A program made the position numbers and the translations under genes. The notes beneath the pieces are model-generated. The model saw only the letters and a list, made by a program, of their open reading frames with translations. It ran no database searches and was not told where the DNA came from. This document shows positions 1-7,269 of a stretch of 62,822 nt of DNA, piece by piece. The DNA is from a bacterium. GTDB taxonomy: Bacteria; Elusimicrobiota; Elusimicrobia; Elusimicrobiales; UBA9959. The DNA is taken from contig JAKAMO010000003.1 in NCBI GenBank assembly GCA_021812825.1, positions 1 to 62,822 of the forward strand, read 5' to 3'. The stretch's first letter is position 1, and every line of letters begins with the position of its first letter.

Positions 1-1981
1 AGAGGTCGAAGCCCGCGTAAAGCTTCTTTATATCGTCGAGCGTGCAGATGCTGACGCCGCTCTCGCCCACCTTGCCGAAGATGTCGGGCGAGCGGCCCGG
101 GTCGGAGCCGTAGAGCGTGACGCTGTCGAAGGCGGTGCTGAGGCGCTTGGCCTGCTCGCCGTCGCAGAGCAGGTGGAAGCGCTTGTTCGTGCGCACGGGA
201 GAGCCCTCTCCGGCGAACTGCCGCTTCGGGTCCTCCTCCACGCGCTTGAAAGGGAAGACGCCCGCGGTATACGGGAAATGTCCCGGGAAGTTCTCCTGGC
301 GGCACCAGCGCACTATCTCGCCCCAGTCCTCGAAGCCGGGGACGCTGACCTTGGGGACCTTGGTGCCGGAAAGCGTGGCGGTATAAAGCTTCGTGCGTAT
401 CTCGCGGTCGCGGACCTTCGTGACCAGCTCGTCGCCGCGGTACAGCTCGCGCAGTCGGCGGAAATCCTTCAGCAGGGCCTCGGTCTCCGGTTTCAGGCGG
501 GCCTTCAGGTCCTCCTGCAGCGAAGCCACGGCGGCCAGCGCCTCTTTAGACGCGCCGGCCTTCTTCAGCAGTTCGGCGGTACCCTCGGCCCTGTAAAGGT
601 CGCGCGCCGCGGCCGCCTGGTCCTCGCTGCCCTTGCGGTAGGCGCGGGCGGTCCTGGCTATCTCGCCCAGGTAATGCACCTGCGACTGCGGCAGCACCTC
701 CCCGGCCGAGCTGTCCGACGGGGCGTTGTCCTTCCTTATCTTCCAGCCGAGCTTCTTCTTCTTGTCGAGCGCTTCTATCAGCGCCTCGTACAGGTCGTTG
801 GTGCCGGGATCGTTGAAGAGGCTCGCCACGGTGCCGAACACCGGCACCTTCCTGCCGGAGTCTCGGGTGAGGCCGTGGTTGACGGCGTACTGGCGGCAGA
901 CGCCGCGGTAGGCGTCCTGCGCGTTGCCGCTGTCGAACTTGTTGAGCGCCACGATGTCGGCGAAGTCCAGCATGTTTATCTTCTCGAGCTGGCTCAGCGC
1001 GCCGAACTCCGCGGTCATCACGTAGAGCGAGACGTCGCCCAGCTCCACTATGCCGGCGCTGCCCTGGCCTATGCCGCTGGTCTCCACTATCACCAGGTCG
1101 AAGCCCGCGGCCTTCGCGGCGAGTACGGCGTCCCCGATGCTGGGAGAGAGCTCGGTGCCGGAGTCGCGCGACGAGAACGAGCGCATGTAGACGCGCGGCG
1201 AGTTGATGTAGTTCATCCGTATGCGGTCGCCCAGCAGCGCGCCGCCGCTGCGGCGGCGGGAGGGGTCCACCGCGAGGATGGCCACGGTCTTGTCGGAGAA
1301 GTCGCGCAGGAAGCGGCAGATCAGGTCGTCTATCAGCGAGCTCTTGCCGGCGCCGCCTGTGCCGGTGATACCTATGACCGGCGGGTCGTTCGGGCTCTTC
1401 TTCAGGCCGGCGCGCAGTTCGGCGAGGCCGTCGACTTTTTCGCCTGCCGCGGAGCGTTCGAAAGCGGTGATGACGGCGTTGAGGGCGGCGGTGTCGCCCG
1501 GAGCGAGACGGGCGGCGGCCTTCTTCAAGTCCGTCTTCAGCTCGAAGTCGCAGGACTTCATCATTATGTCTATCATGCCCTGCAGGCCCAGCTTGCGGCC
1601 GTCCTCGGGCGAGAAGATGCGGCTGACGCCGTACTTGTGCAGCTCGGAGATCTCCTTCGGGATGATGACGCCGCCGCCGCCGCCGAACACCTTGATGTGG
1701 CCTGCCTTGCGCTTCTTCAGCAGGTCCACGAGGTACCTGAAGAACTCTATGTGGCCGCCCTGGTAGCAGCTCACCGCTATGCCCTGCACGTCCTCCTGCA
1801 CGGCCGCGTTGACGATCTCCTCCACCGAGCGGTTGTGGCCCAGGTGGATCACCTCGGCGCCGGAGGCGAGCAAAATGCGGCGGATGATGTTGATGGCGGC
1901 GTCGTGGCCGTCGTAGAGGCTGGTGGCGGTGACGAAGCGGACCTTGTTGGCTGGCTGGTAGGGCTTTAGCTCCTGCTGCAT
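1..1981 (-). CDS. icmF: Fused B12-dependent acyl-CoA mutase, IcmF type (3' end outside window)
   Basis: About 660 N-terminal residues are visible; the coding region runs off the window edge, so the end is missing. Order of domains seen: a cobalamin-binding domain (roughly residues 12-145, with DGHD at 24-27), a MeaB/MeaI-like G-protein chaperone domain (P-loop GTGGAGKS at 207-214, later VALNKFD), then the start of the methylmalonyl-CoA-mutase-type TIM barrel. This single-chain order is that of IcmF, the isobutyryl-CoA mutase fused, which interconverts isobutyryl-CoA and n-butyryl-CoA (some members use isovaleryl/pivalyl-CoA) with adenosylcobalamin. The substrate-specifying residues lie outside the window, so the exact substrate is unknown. 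The ATG at 1981 has AGGAG close upstream and lies 7 bases after the stop of the preceding minus-strand gene, which suggests co-transcription. Confidence 0.93.
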   Translation of the reverse strand, partial: MQQELKPYQPANKVRFVTATSLYDGHDAAINIIRRILLASGAEVIHLGHNRSVEEIVNAAVQEDVQGIAVSCYQGGHIEFFRYLVDLLKKRKAGHIKVFGGGGGVIIPKEISELHKYGVSRIFSPEDGRKLGLQGMIDIMMKSCDFELKTDLKKAAARLAPGDTAALNAVITAFERSAAGEKVDGLAELRAGLKKSPNDPPVIGITGTGGAGKSSLIDDLICRFLRDFSDKTVAILAVDPSRRRSGGALLGDRIRMNYINSPRVYMRSFSSRDSGTELSPSIGDAVLAAKAAGFDLVIVETSGIGQGSAGIVELGDVSLYVMTAEFGALSQLEKINMLDFADIVALNKFDSGNAQDAYRGVCRQYAVNHGLTRDSGRKVPVFGTVASLFNDPGTNDLYEALIEALDKKKKLGWKIRKDNAPSDSSAGEVLPQSQVHYLGEIARTARAYRKGSEDQAAAARDLYRAEGTAELLKKAGASKEALAAVASLQEDLKARLKPETEALLKDFRRLRELYRGDELVTKVRDREIRTKLYTATLSGTKVPKVSVPGFEDWGEIVRWCRQENFPGHFPYTAGVFPFKRVEEDPKRQFAGEGSPVRTNKRFHLLCDGEQAKRLSTAFDSVTLYGSDPGRSPDIFGKVGESGVSICTLDDIKKLYAGFDL

Positions 1982-1988
1982 ATGGCTC

Positions 1989-2537
1989 CTAGTCCTTCAG
2001 GATGAATTCCCAGCCGCACCAGGAATCCTCCGGGTGCGCGTCGGGCGGGCAGGCGAGGCAGCGCGTCTCTATGCGGGGGTCCACCGCGCGCGCGAACTCC
2101 GCGTATTCCACGATGCCGACGGACTTGCACGGAAAATCCGGCAGGCCCTTTCGCTTGCGGGCGGACTGCACGCGGCAGTCCAGCATGCGGAAGACGGCCT
2201 TCTTCTCCCCGGCCATCTCGAACTTCTGGTCGTTGAGCCTCGCGTAGAAACGCTGCTTCAGGCAGCGCCCCAGCGCCTCCAGGCCGCCGCCGGGCTTTAT
2301 GCCCAGGCGCTCCATGATGCGGCGCGCCTCTATGACGGTGAACTTCCCCCAGGCCTCGGTGTCGGCCTTGATAGCGGCGTCCATGCCGTGCTCTTTCTCC
2401 ACGGCCTGGAACCAGAGCCCGTCGTGGGCGAGCCAGTTCTTGGCGTCGTCCACGATGATGCTTATGAGTTCTTCTTTGCTGAGCGATTCCAACGTCCCTA
2501 TGCAGTCGTCGCCCCGCCTGGCAGTACCTGAAGGCAT
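1989..2537 (-). CDS. DUF6125-like cytosolic protein, partner of the mutase gene
   Basis: 182 residues. No signal peptide or membrane segment. The region around residues 33-80 (LAHDGLWFQAVEKEHG, then WGKFTVIEARRIMERLGI) resembles the DUF6125 family as I remember it; no biochemical role is known to me. There is a Cys-containing C-terminal part (CLACPP, later WCGWEF). The ATG at 2537 is supported by GGAGG four bases upstream. It is the first gene of a two-gene operon with the IcmF-type mutase (7-base gap), so a role in branched acyl-CoA or B12 metabolism is possible. That is inference from position only. Confidence 0.7.
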   Translation of the reverse strand: MPSGTARRGDDCIGTLESLSKEELISIIVDDAKNWLAHDGLWFQAVEKEHGMDAAIKADTEAWGKFTVIEARRIMERLGIKPGGGLEALGRCLKQRFYARLNDQKFEMAGEKKAVFRMLDCRVQSARKRKGLPDFPCKSVGIVEYAEFARAVDPRIETRCLACPPDAHPEDSWCGWEFILKD

Positions 2538-2599
2538 CCCACCTCCGCTCCCCTTTAGAGTTTGTGACTTCGGCCGGGCGATAGATTCAATAAAATGAA

Positions 2600-2617
2600 G
2601 TCAATGATATCATTGAC
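2600..2617. promoter_or_regulatory. 18-bp perfect palindrome, probable operator
   Basis: GTCAATGATATCATTGAC is a perfect inverted repeat with no spacer, in an AT-rich stretch 63 bases upstream of the DUF6125/icmF operon start. A minus-strand TATAAT lies just upstream at 2652-2657, so the palindrome would fall inside the early transcribed region. Size and symmetry fit a dimeric repressor of the TetR or GntR kind. No such regulator gene is in the window, so the identity of the binding protein is unknown. Confidence 0.5.
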
Positions 2618-2638
2618 GGATGGCAATAAAAACGCGCT

Positions 2639-2673
2639 GCCGGCGCTAAAAATTATACACAAAAAGCGCCGGC
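2639..2673 (-). terminator. Hairpin with T-rich flank, terminator of the HMGL-like gene, overlapping a TATAAT
   Basis: GCCGGCGCT at 2639-2647 pairs perfectly with AGCGCCGGC at 2665-2673 (9 bp, 17-nt loop). Read on the minus strand it is followed by a GTTTTTATT run, so it may end the transcript of the gene stopping at 2709. The loop itself contains TATAAT on the minus strand (2652-2657), a good -10 box for the DUF6125/icmF operon. The segment may therefore serve as both terminator and promoter. Confidence 0.45.
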
Positions 2674-2708
2674 CCTGACCATGCGGCCGCGGTCAGCTCG
2701 CCGCTTAA

Positions 2709-3734
2709 TTACAAAGTAAGGGGCGAACCGCGGCCGGTCGGGGTTTTGGGCACCCTGCCGGAGTGTACCGTTTCCGACCGGAGGCGGCGGCCGACGATGC
2801 GCTCTACAGTCCGGCCGGTCTCCAATACGCGGTCCAGACTCAGGCCCGTGTCTATGCCCATCTCGTCCATCATTACCGCCATGTCCTCGGTAGAGACCAG
2901 CCCGACTATCCCGGGGTCCGCGTAGTAATGCTTGCCTGTCCCGGCCACCGGGACGCCGTCCACGAAGTCGGCGGGCTGGCCGCCTATGCCGCCCAGAGTG
3001 CCCTCGAAATGGGTGATGCCAGCCTGCAGCGCGGCCAGGACGTTGGCCAGGCCCCAGCCCCGGGTCACATGGAAATGGGCCACGTGCCGCGCAGGGTCCG
3101 GCATATCCTTAAGCACCATGGAAAAGTAGTCGAAGACCTTGTCCGGGGAGGCGGAACCGTCGTGGTCGGCGTGTTCGATGTCGTCGGCCCCGATGTCCAG
3201 GAAGCGCCTGGTGAACTCCACGGCGTGCCTGAGCTCCGTCGGTCCCGCGATGGGGCAGCCCCAGATGGTGGAAACTGTGCCGCAGACCTTTATCCCGTTC
3301 TGGTGCGCCTTCTTGATGTAGGTCTCGCACATCTTCCAGTACTCGTCCAGGGACAGTCCTGAATTCTTCTTGTGATGGGCTTCGCTGGTGGAGACCATGA
3401 ACAGGATGCGGTCGGGACCCCAGCCCTTCTGGCGGGCGTCGAAGGCCCTCTCGGCCGCCTTTTCCCGGATGGTCACGGCCGTGAGCTCGACGTCCTTCAG
3501 CTTGTCCTTTATCAATTTGCTGCCGTGTATGGCCTGCAGCAACTGGTCGGCGTCGGCGAACTGCGGCATACCCGTCGGGTTGCCGAGGTTGGTCACTTCT
3601 ATGCGCCTGAAGCCGGCCAGGACCAGCTGCTCCACGCACCAGAGCTTGGCCCGCGTCGGGATGGTCCTCTCCTCGTGCTGGAAGCCGTCGCGCACGGTAA
3701 TGTCGCCCAATACGACTTTTTTCGGATATTTCAT
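2709..3734 (-). CDS. HMG-CoA lyase-like TIM-barrel enzyme lacking the usual catalytic cysteine
   Basis: 341 residues of the HMGL/DRE-TIM metallolyase family. The N-terminal metal/catalytic segment reads DITVRDGFQHEE (about 11-22), and the metal-binding HxH is seen in HFHVTRGWGLAN. In true HMG-CoA lyases the G-loop carries a catalytic Cys (GGxGGCP); here the same place reads GGIGGQPAD, with Gln. It is therefore probably not a classical HMG-CoA lyase but a relative acting on another 3-hydroxy or 2-oxo acyl substrate. The start is supported by GGAGG seven bases before the ATG. It is divergent from a canonical-looking HMGL gene at 3874. Confidence 0.8.
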   Translation of the reverse strand: MKYPKKVVLGDITVRDGFQHEERTIPTRAKLWCVEQLVLAGFRRIEVTNLGNPTGMPQFADADQLLQAIHGSKLIKDKLKDVELTAVTIREKAAERAFDARQKGWGPDRILFMVSTSEAHHKKNSGLSLDEYWKMCETYIKKAHQNGIKVCGTVSTIWGCPIAGPTELRHAVEFTRRFLDIGADDIEHADHDGSASPDKVFDYFSMVLKDMPDPARHVAHFHVTRGWGLANVLAALQAGITHFEGTLGGIGGQPADFVDGVPVAGTGKHYYADPGIVGLVSTEDMAVMMDEMGIDTGLSLDRVLETGRTVERIVGRRLRSETVHSGRVPKTPTGRGSPLTL

Positions 3735-3765
3735 AGGAAGTCCTCCCCGAACCGGCTTTTTACAA

Positions 3766-3771
3766 TTATAG
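3766..3771 (-). promoter_or_regulatory. -10 box for the HMGL-like gene
   Basis: A perfect TATAAT on the minus strand lies 32 bases upstream of the ATG at 3734, within the 139-bp divergent gap between the two HMGL-family genes. No clear -35 is seen. The plus-strand gene at 3874 may use TAGAAT near 3823. Confidence 0.45.
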
Positions 3772-3873
3772 ATAAATCGGGCGGCCCCGGGCAGTTCCTT
3801 GTTCCCGCCTGGCCCGTTAATTTATTAGAATCCGGTTGGACCGCGGCCGTTCCGGCCGCTTTCCGGAGGAAGC

Positions 3874-4794
3874 ATGACCGCGGTTAAAAAGATCCATCTG
3901 CAGGAAGTCGGGCTGAGGGACGGCATACAGCACGAGGAAAAACTCGTGCCCGCGGGGACAAAGATCCGGTGGGCGGAGCGCATGCTGGCCGCGGGGCTGG
4001 ACCTGGTGCAGCTGGGCTCCTTTGTCCGCGCCGACAAGGTGCCGCAGATGGCCGACACCGGGGAGCTTTTTAAGCATTTTCTGGGCAGGGACCCTAAGCT
4101 GGCTTCCAGGCTAAGCGCGCTGGCGCTCAACGAAAAGGGCCTGGAGCGCGGCATGAAATGCGGCGTGCAGGTGTTCTGCGTGGGCTCTTCCGCGAGCGAG
4201 ACGCACAGCCGAGAGAACACCGGCATGGGAACCGAAGAAGCGGCGCTGCGCGTGGCCGCGATGGCCCGCGAGGCGCTTAACGCCGGAAAAACGGTTCACG
4301 CCTCGGTCCATTCCTCCTTCGGCTGCGGCTACGAGGGTCCGGTGCCGGCGGAGAAGGTGCTTTCGGTGGTAAAGACCTATCTGGAAGCGGGCGTCGGCAG
4401 TATAGGCCTTTCGGACACGGCGGGGCACGCCAATCCGCCGCAGGTGAAGGAATTGTTCTCCGCCGTGGCCCGGCTGGCCCCGGGGCTGCCGCTGTCCTGC
4501 CACTTCCACAACGCCTACGGCACGGGCATGGCCAACTGTTTCGCCGCGCTGGAGACCGGTGTGACCTGGTTCGACACTTCGGCGGGCGGGCTGGGGGGCT
4601 GCCCGTTCATCAAGCTGCCGTCGGGCAACGTCTGCACCGAAGACTTCGTCCACACCCTGCAGAGGATGGGGCTGCGGAAGGACGTGGACCTGGAGGAGCT
4701 GATCTCGGTGGCCCGCGCCGCCTCGGCGTTCTTCGGGCGCGAGCTGCCGGGCGCGGTGATGAAGACCGGGCCGATCCCCGGCTTCGGGAAATAA
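3874..4794 (+). CDS. Hydroxymethylglutaryl-CoA lyase
   Basis: 306 residues. Family marks: VGLRDGIQHEE near the N-terminus, SDTAGHANP, the metal-binding HFHNAYGTGMAN, and the G-loop AGGLGGCPF with the catalytic Cys, followed by GNVCTED. The enzyme splits (S)-HMG-CoA into acetyl-CoA and acetoacetate, the last step of leucine breakdown before the CoA-transferase encoded at 11567-12894. GGAGG precedes the ATG by eight bases. Canonical residues are present here but not in the divergent paralogue, so this is the better candidate for the true lyase. Confidence 0.9.
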   Translation: MTAVKKIHLQEVGLRDGIQHEEKLVPAGTKIRWAERMLAAGLDLVQLGSFVRADKVPQMADTGELFKHFLGRDPKLASRLSALALNEKGLERGMKCGVQVFCVGSSASETHSRENTGMGTEEAALRVAAMAREALNAGKTVHASVHSSFGCGYEGPVPAEKVLSVVKTYLEAGVGSIGLSDTAGHANPPQVKELFSAVARLAPGLPLSCHFHNAYGTGMANCFAALETGVTWFDTSAGGLGGCPFIKLPSGNVCTEDFVHTLQRMGLRKDVDLEELISVARAASAFFGRELPGAVMKTGPIPGFGK

Positions 4795-4844
4795 TTTTCA
4801 GGAATTACAGGGTGCCACGAGGACCGGAACGCAAAACGCGCGGG

Positions 4845-4970
4845 GACCTGTCGCTTCGCTCCATCCGTCCACACCGTGGCCTCGCTCATCATTCAGGCAA
4901 GAAAGTGTCGCTTCGCTCCACGCGGCGCTGTGCAAGCCTCGCCCTCACGAAGGTTTTGCTAACCCGGTCC
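4845..4970 (-). repeat. Degraded inverted relative of the mini-hairpin element
   Basis: Read on the minus strand, this stretch contains GGGCGAGGCTTGC, two copies of TGGAGCGAAGCGACA and a GAGCGAGGCCACGGTG block. All are parts of the element at 36396-36596, but the CATAG hairpin modules are missing. It lies in opposite orientation to the full copy at 5052-5258. It occupies part of the 499-bp gap 4795-5293, which contains no credible gene. Confidence 0.6.
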
Positions 4971-5051
4971 TCGCGTCACCCCAGAGGATATCCAAATAAT
5001 GCCCCAAAAGAGCCGGCCTGCATTAGCTGGTGGCGGAGGATTTGGAGCTGA

Positions 5052-5258
5052 GGGCCGTCGCGCAGGGAGGAGCTTGCGAAGGCCGTCTGACGCGCATAGC
5101 GCCTGATACGGCACGGCCATAGGCCAGCGCGACGACCGGATGGAGCGAAGCGACAGGTCTGCGTGCCGAGCGGCGAGCACGGTGGCCGCCTGCTGAGCAT
5201 AGCTCCTGATGCGGCACGGGCATAGCCCAGTGCGAGACCGCGTGCCCGAAGATTCAAA
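5052..5258 (+). repeat. Dispersed mini-hairpin element, copy A
   Basis: About 200 bp shared with 36396-36596; the first ~100 bp are close to 90% identical by hand alignment. It holds two modules. Module 1: GCGC-ATA-GCGC (5092-5102), linker CTGATACGGCAC, GGCC-ATA-GGCC (5115-5125). Module 2: GAGC-ATA-GCTC (5195-5205), linker CTGATGCGGCAC, GGGC-ATA-GCCC (5218-5228). Stems differ between modules but stay complementary, while linker and loops are constant. It sits between the 3' ends of two convergent genes. Strand is arbitrary. Short ORFs across it are not believable genes. Confidence 0.8.
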
Positions 5259-5293
5259 TCATCCGACACCCGCTCAGAGCGGAGTAGAATTGA

Positions 5294-6445
5294 TCAAATC
5301 CCCAGGTGGCGGGAGATGACGAGGCGCTGTATCTCCGAAGTTCCTTCGCCTATCTGCAGCAGCCGCTGGTCGCGGTAGAACCGCTCCACGTCGTAGCCTT
5401 TCAGCAGGCCGTAACCGCCGTGTATCTGCACGGCCTCATCGGCCACTTCCTTCGCCACTTCGGAGCAGTAAAGCTTCGCCATCGCCGCTTCCCTGGCGAA
5501 AGGCTTCTTGTTGTCGCGCAGCCAGCAGGCGTTGTAGAGCAGGTTGCGGGCGGCCTCTATCTTCACCGCCATGTCCGCGAGCTTGAACGCTATCACCTGG
5601 AAATTGCCGATGGGCTTGCCGAACTGCTTGCGCTCCTTGGAATAGGCCAGCGCCGCCTCGAACGCGCCCTGCGCGCAGCCCAGCCCCATCGCGCCGATGG
5701 CGAGGCGCCCGCTGTCAAGCGCCGTAAGCATCACCTTGGCCCCGTCGCCGCGGTGGCCCAGCAGGTTCTCCGCCGGCACGCGGCAGTTGTCGAAGAAGAG
5801 CTCCGACGTGTTGGAGCCGCGCCACATCAGCTTGCCTTTCATCGTCCTGGCGGTGAAGCCCGGGGTCCCGGCTTCCACGAGTATGGTCGAGAATTCCTTC
5901 TTGCCGTCGCCGCGCACGCCGCTGACCGCCTTCACCGTAACGCCAGCGGTTATCTCCGCGGAACCGTTGGTTATGAAGGTCTTGGAGCCGTTGATGACCC
6001 AGAAGCCGTCCTTCAGCTCCGCGGTGGTGCGGGTGGCCTGCGAATCCGAGCCGGCGTCCGGCTCGGTGAGCCCGAAGGCCCAGAGCGCCTTGCCGGTGCA
6101 GAGCTTCGGCAGGTACTTTTCCTTCTGCGCCTTGCTGCCGAAATAGAATATCGGGCCGGTGCCGAGCGAGTTGTGCGCCGCCACCGTGGCGGCCTGCGAG
6201 CCGTCCACGCGGGCCAGCTCCTCCACGGCGATTATGTAGGAAAGGTAGTCCAGGCCGTGGCCGCCGAATTCCTCGGCCACCGTAGTGCCGAAAAGGCCGA
6301 GTTCGCCCATCTTGGCGGTCAGCTCCGCCGAGAACTCCTCGTTCTCGTCGAGCTTGCCGGCGACCGGTCTTATCTCCTTCTCCGCGAAGGCCCGGATGCT
6401 CTCCCTGATTATATTGTGCTCTTCCTTAAGGTTCATCTGGTTCAT
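5294..6445 (-). CDS. Acyl-CoA dehydrogenase (short/branched-chain, isovaleryl-CoA type likely)
   Basis: 383 residues, the usual length for a soluble FAD acyl-CoA dehydrogenase. Signatures: GLTEPDAGSDSQAT and the C-terminal QIHGGYGLLKGYDVERFYRD with IGEGTSEIQRLVI, where the Glu after GT-S is the usual catalytic base position. It oxidises acyl-CoA to the 2,3-enoyl-CoA and passes electrons to ETF. It is the third gene of a minus-strand operon after the carboxyltransferase and hydratase, the order seen in leucine/isovalerate (liu) clusters, so isovaleryl-CoA is the likely substrate. Chain preference cannot be read from the sequence with certainty. Confidence 0.92.
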   Translation of the reverse strand: MNQMNLKEEHNIIRESIRAFAEKEIRPVAGKLDENEEFSAELTAKMGELGLFGTTVAEEFGGHGLDYLSYIIAVEELARVDGSQAATVAAHNSLGTGPIFYFGSKAQKEKYLPKLCTGKALWAFGLTEPDAGSDSQATRTTAELKDGFWVINGSKTFITNGSAEITAGVTVKAVSGVRGDGKKEFSTILVEAGTPGFTARTMKGKLMWRGSNTSELFFDNCRVPAENLLGHRGDGAKVMLTALDSGRLAIGAMGLGCAQGAFEAALAYSKERKQFGKPIGNFQVIAFKLADMAVKIEAARNLLYNACWLRDNKKPFAREAAMAKLYCSEVAKEVADEAVQIHGGYGLLKGYDVERFYRDQRLLQIGEGTSEIQRLVISRHLGI

Positions 6446-6469
6446 CCCGTCCCCTTTTCCGCCCCCCGG

Positions 6470-7261
6470 CTATTCCGCCCACTTCGGCTTTCTTTTCTCC
6501 AGGAAAGCGGCCATCCCCTCCTGCGCCTCCGGCGTGACCCGTATATCGGCTATCGCGTTGGCCGTGTACTCGACGGCCTCCTCAAAATCCAGCCTGTTGG
6601 TTACGTCGTAGATCAGTTTCTTGCATTGCCCTATGGCCACCGGGCCGCTGCTCTTCAGCGCGGCCGTCAGGCCGTCCAGGTGCGCGTCGAGCGCAGCCAG
6701 GTCCGGGAAGGAGGCGTTGACGAGCCCGCAGGCCTGCGCCTCGCGGCCGCTTATCCGGCGTCCGGTCAGCATCAGGTCCCGCGCGCGGCATTCTCCGACG
6801 CGCTTTATCACGTAGGGAGAGATGCAGGCCGGTACCACTCCTATTTTCACCTCGCTCAGGGAGAAGACGGCGTCGTCCGTACAGTAGGCGAAATCGCACG
6901 CGGCCGCCAGGCCGTTGGCCCCGCCTATCGAGGCGCCGTGCACGGCGCAGACCGTCGGCTTGGGGGAGGTGTAGATGGCCTTGAAGCACCTGGCCAGTCT
7001 TATGCTCTCGTCGTAGTTCTGCTCGCGCGTGTATCTGGCCGCGGCCCCGAGCCAGTTCAGGTCCGCCCCGGCGCAGAAGGCTTTGCCGCGGCCGCGCAGC
7101 ACTATCACGCGCACCTCCTGGTGGACCGAAAGGTCCAGGAAGGCCGCCGTGATGTCGGCCACCATGCGTTCGTTGAAGGCGTTGCGCAGCTCGGGCCTGG
7201 CCAGCCAGACGGTGGCCGCCTGGCCGGAGATCTCGGTCTCTATGGTCTCGTATTTTTTCAT
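6470..7261 (-). CDS. Enoyl-CoA hydratase family, likely methylglutaconyl-CoA hydratase
   Basis: 263 residues when started at the ATG at 7261, 9 bases after the upstream stop. A longer in-frame extension to 7606 overlaps the preceding gene and is rejected. Crotonase fold marks: RPELRNAFNERM, GKAFCAGADLNWL (oxyanion hole) and HGASIGGANGLAAACD. The AGADLNWL form is common in 3-methylglutaconyl-CoA hydratases, the leucine-pathway step between methylcrotonyl-CoA carboxylase and HMG-CoA lyase. It is the middle gene of the three-gene operon. Confidence 0.88.
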   Translation of the reverse strand: MKKYETIETEISGQAATVWLARPELRNAFNERMVADITAAFLDLSVHQEVRVIVLRGRGKAFCAGADLNWLGAAARYTREQNYDESIRLARCFKAIYTSPKPTVCAVHGASIGGANGLAAACDFAYCTDDAVFSLSEVKIGVVPACISPYVIKRVGECRARDLMLTGRRISGREAQACGLVNASFPDLAALDAHLDGLTAALKSSGPVAIGQCKKLIYDVTNRLDFEEAVEYTANAIADIRVTPEAQEGMAAFLEKRKPKWAE

Positions 7262-7269
7262 CCGTCCCC

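Noticed and set aside
173..1969. Long plus-strand open frame opposite the mutase
   Set aside because: It is the antisense of icmF; the translation is low in family signal and rich in Ala/Val/Leu/Arg, as expected for a shadow in GC-rich DNA, while the minus strand reads as a clear mutase.
4812..5269. Short open frames in the gap (both strands), some sharing peptide stretches with frames near 36.2-36.6 kb
   Set aside because: The shared peptides arise from the repeated DNA element being read in several frames. There is no ribosome site, and the conserved features are palindromes rather than codons.
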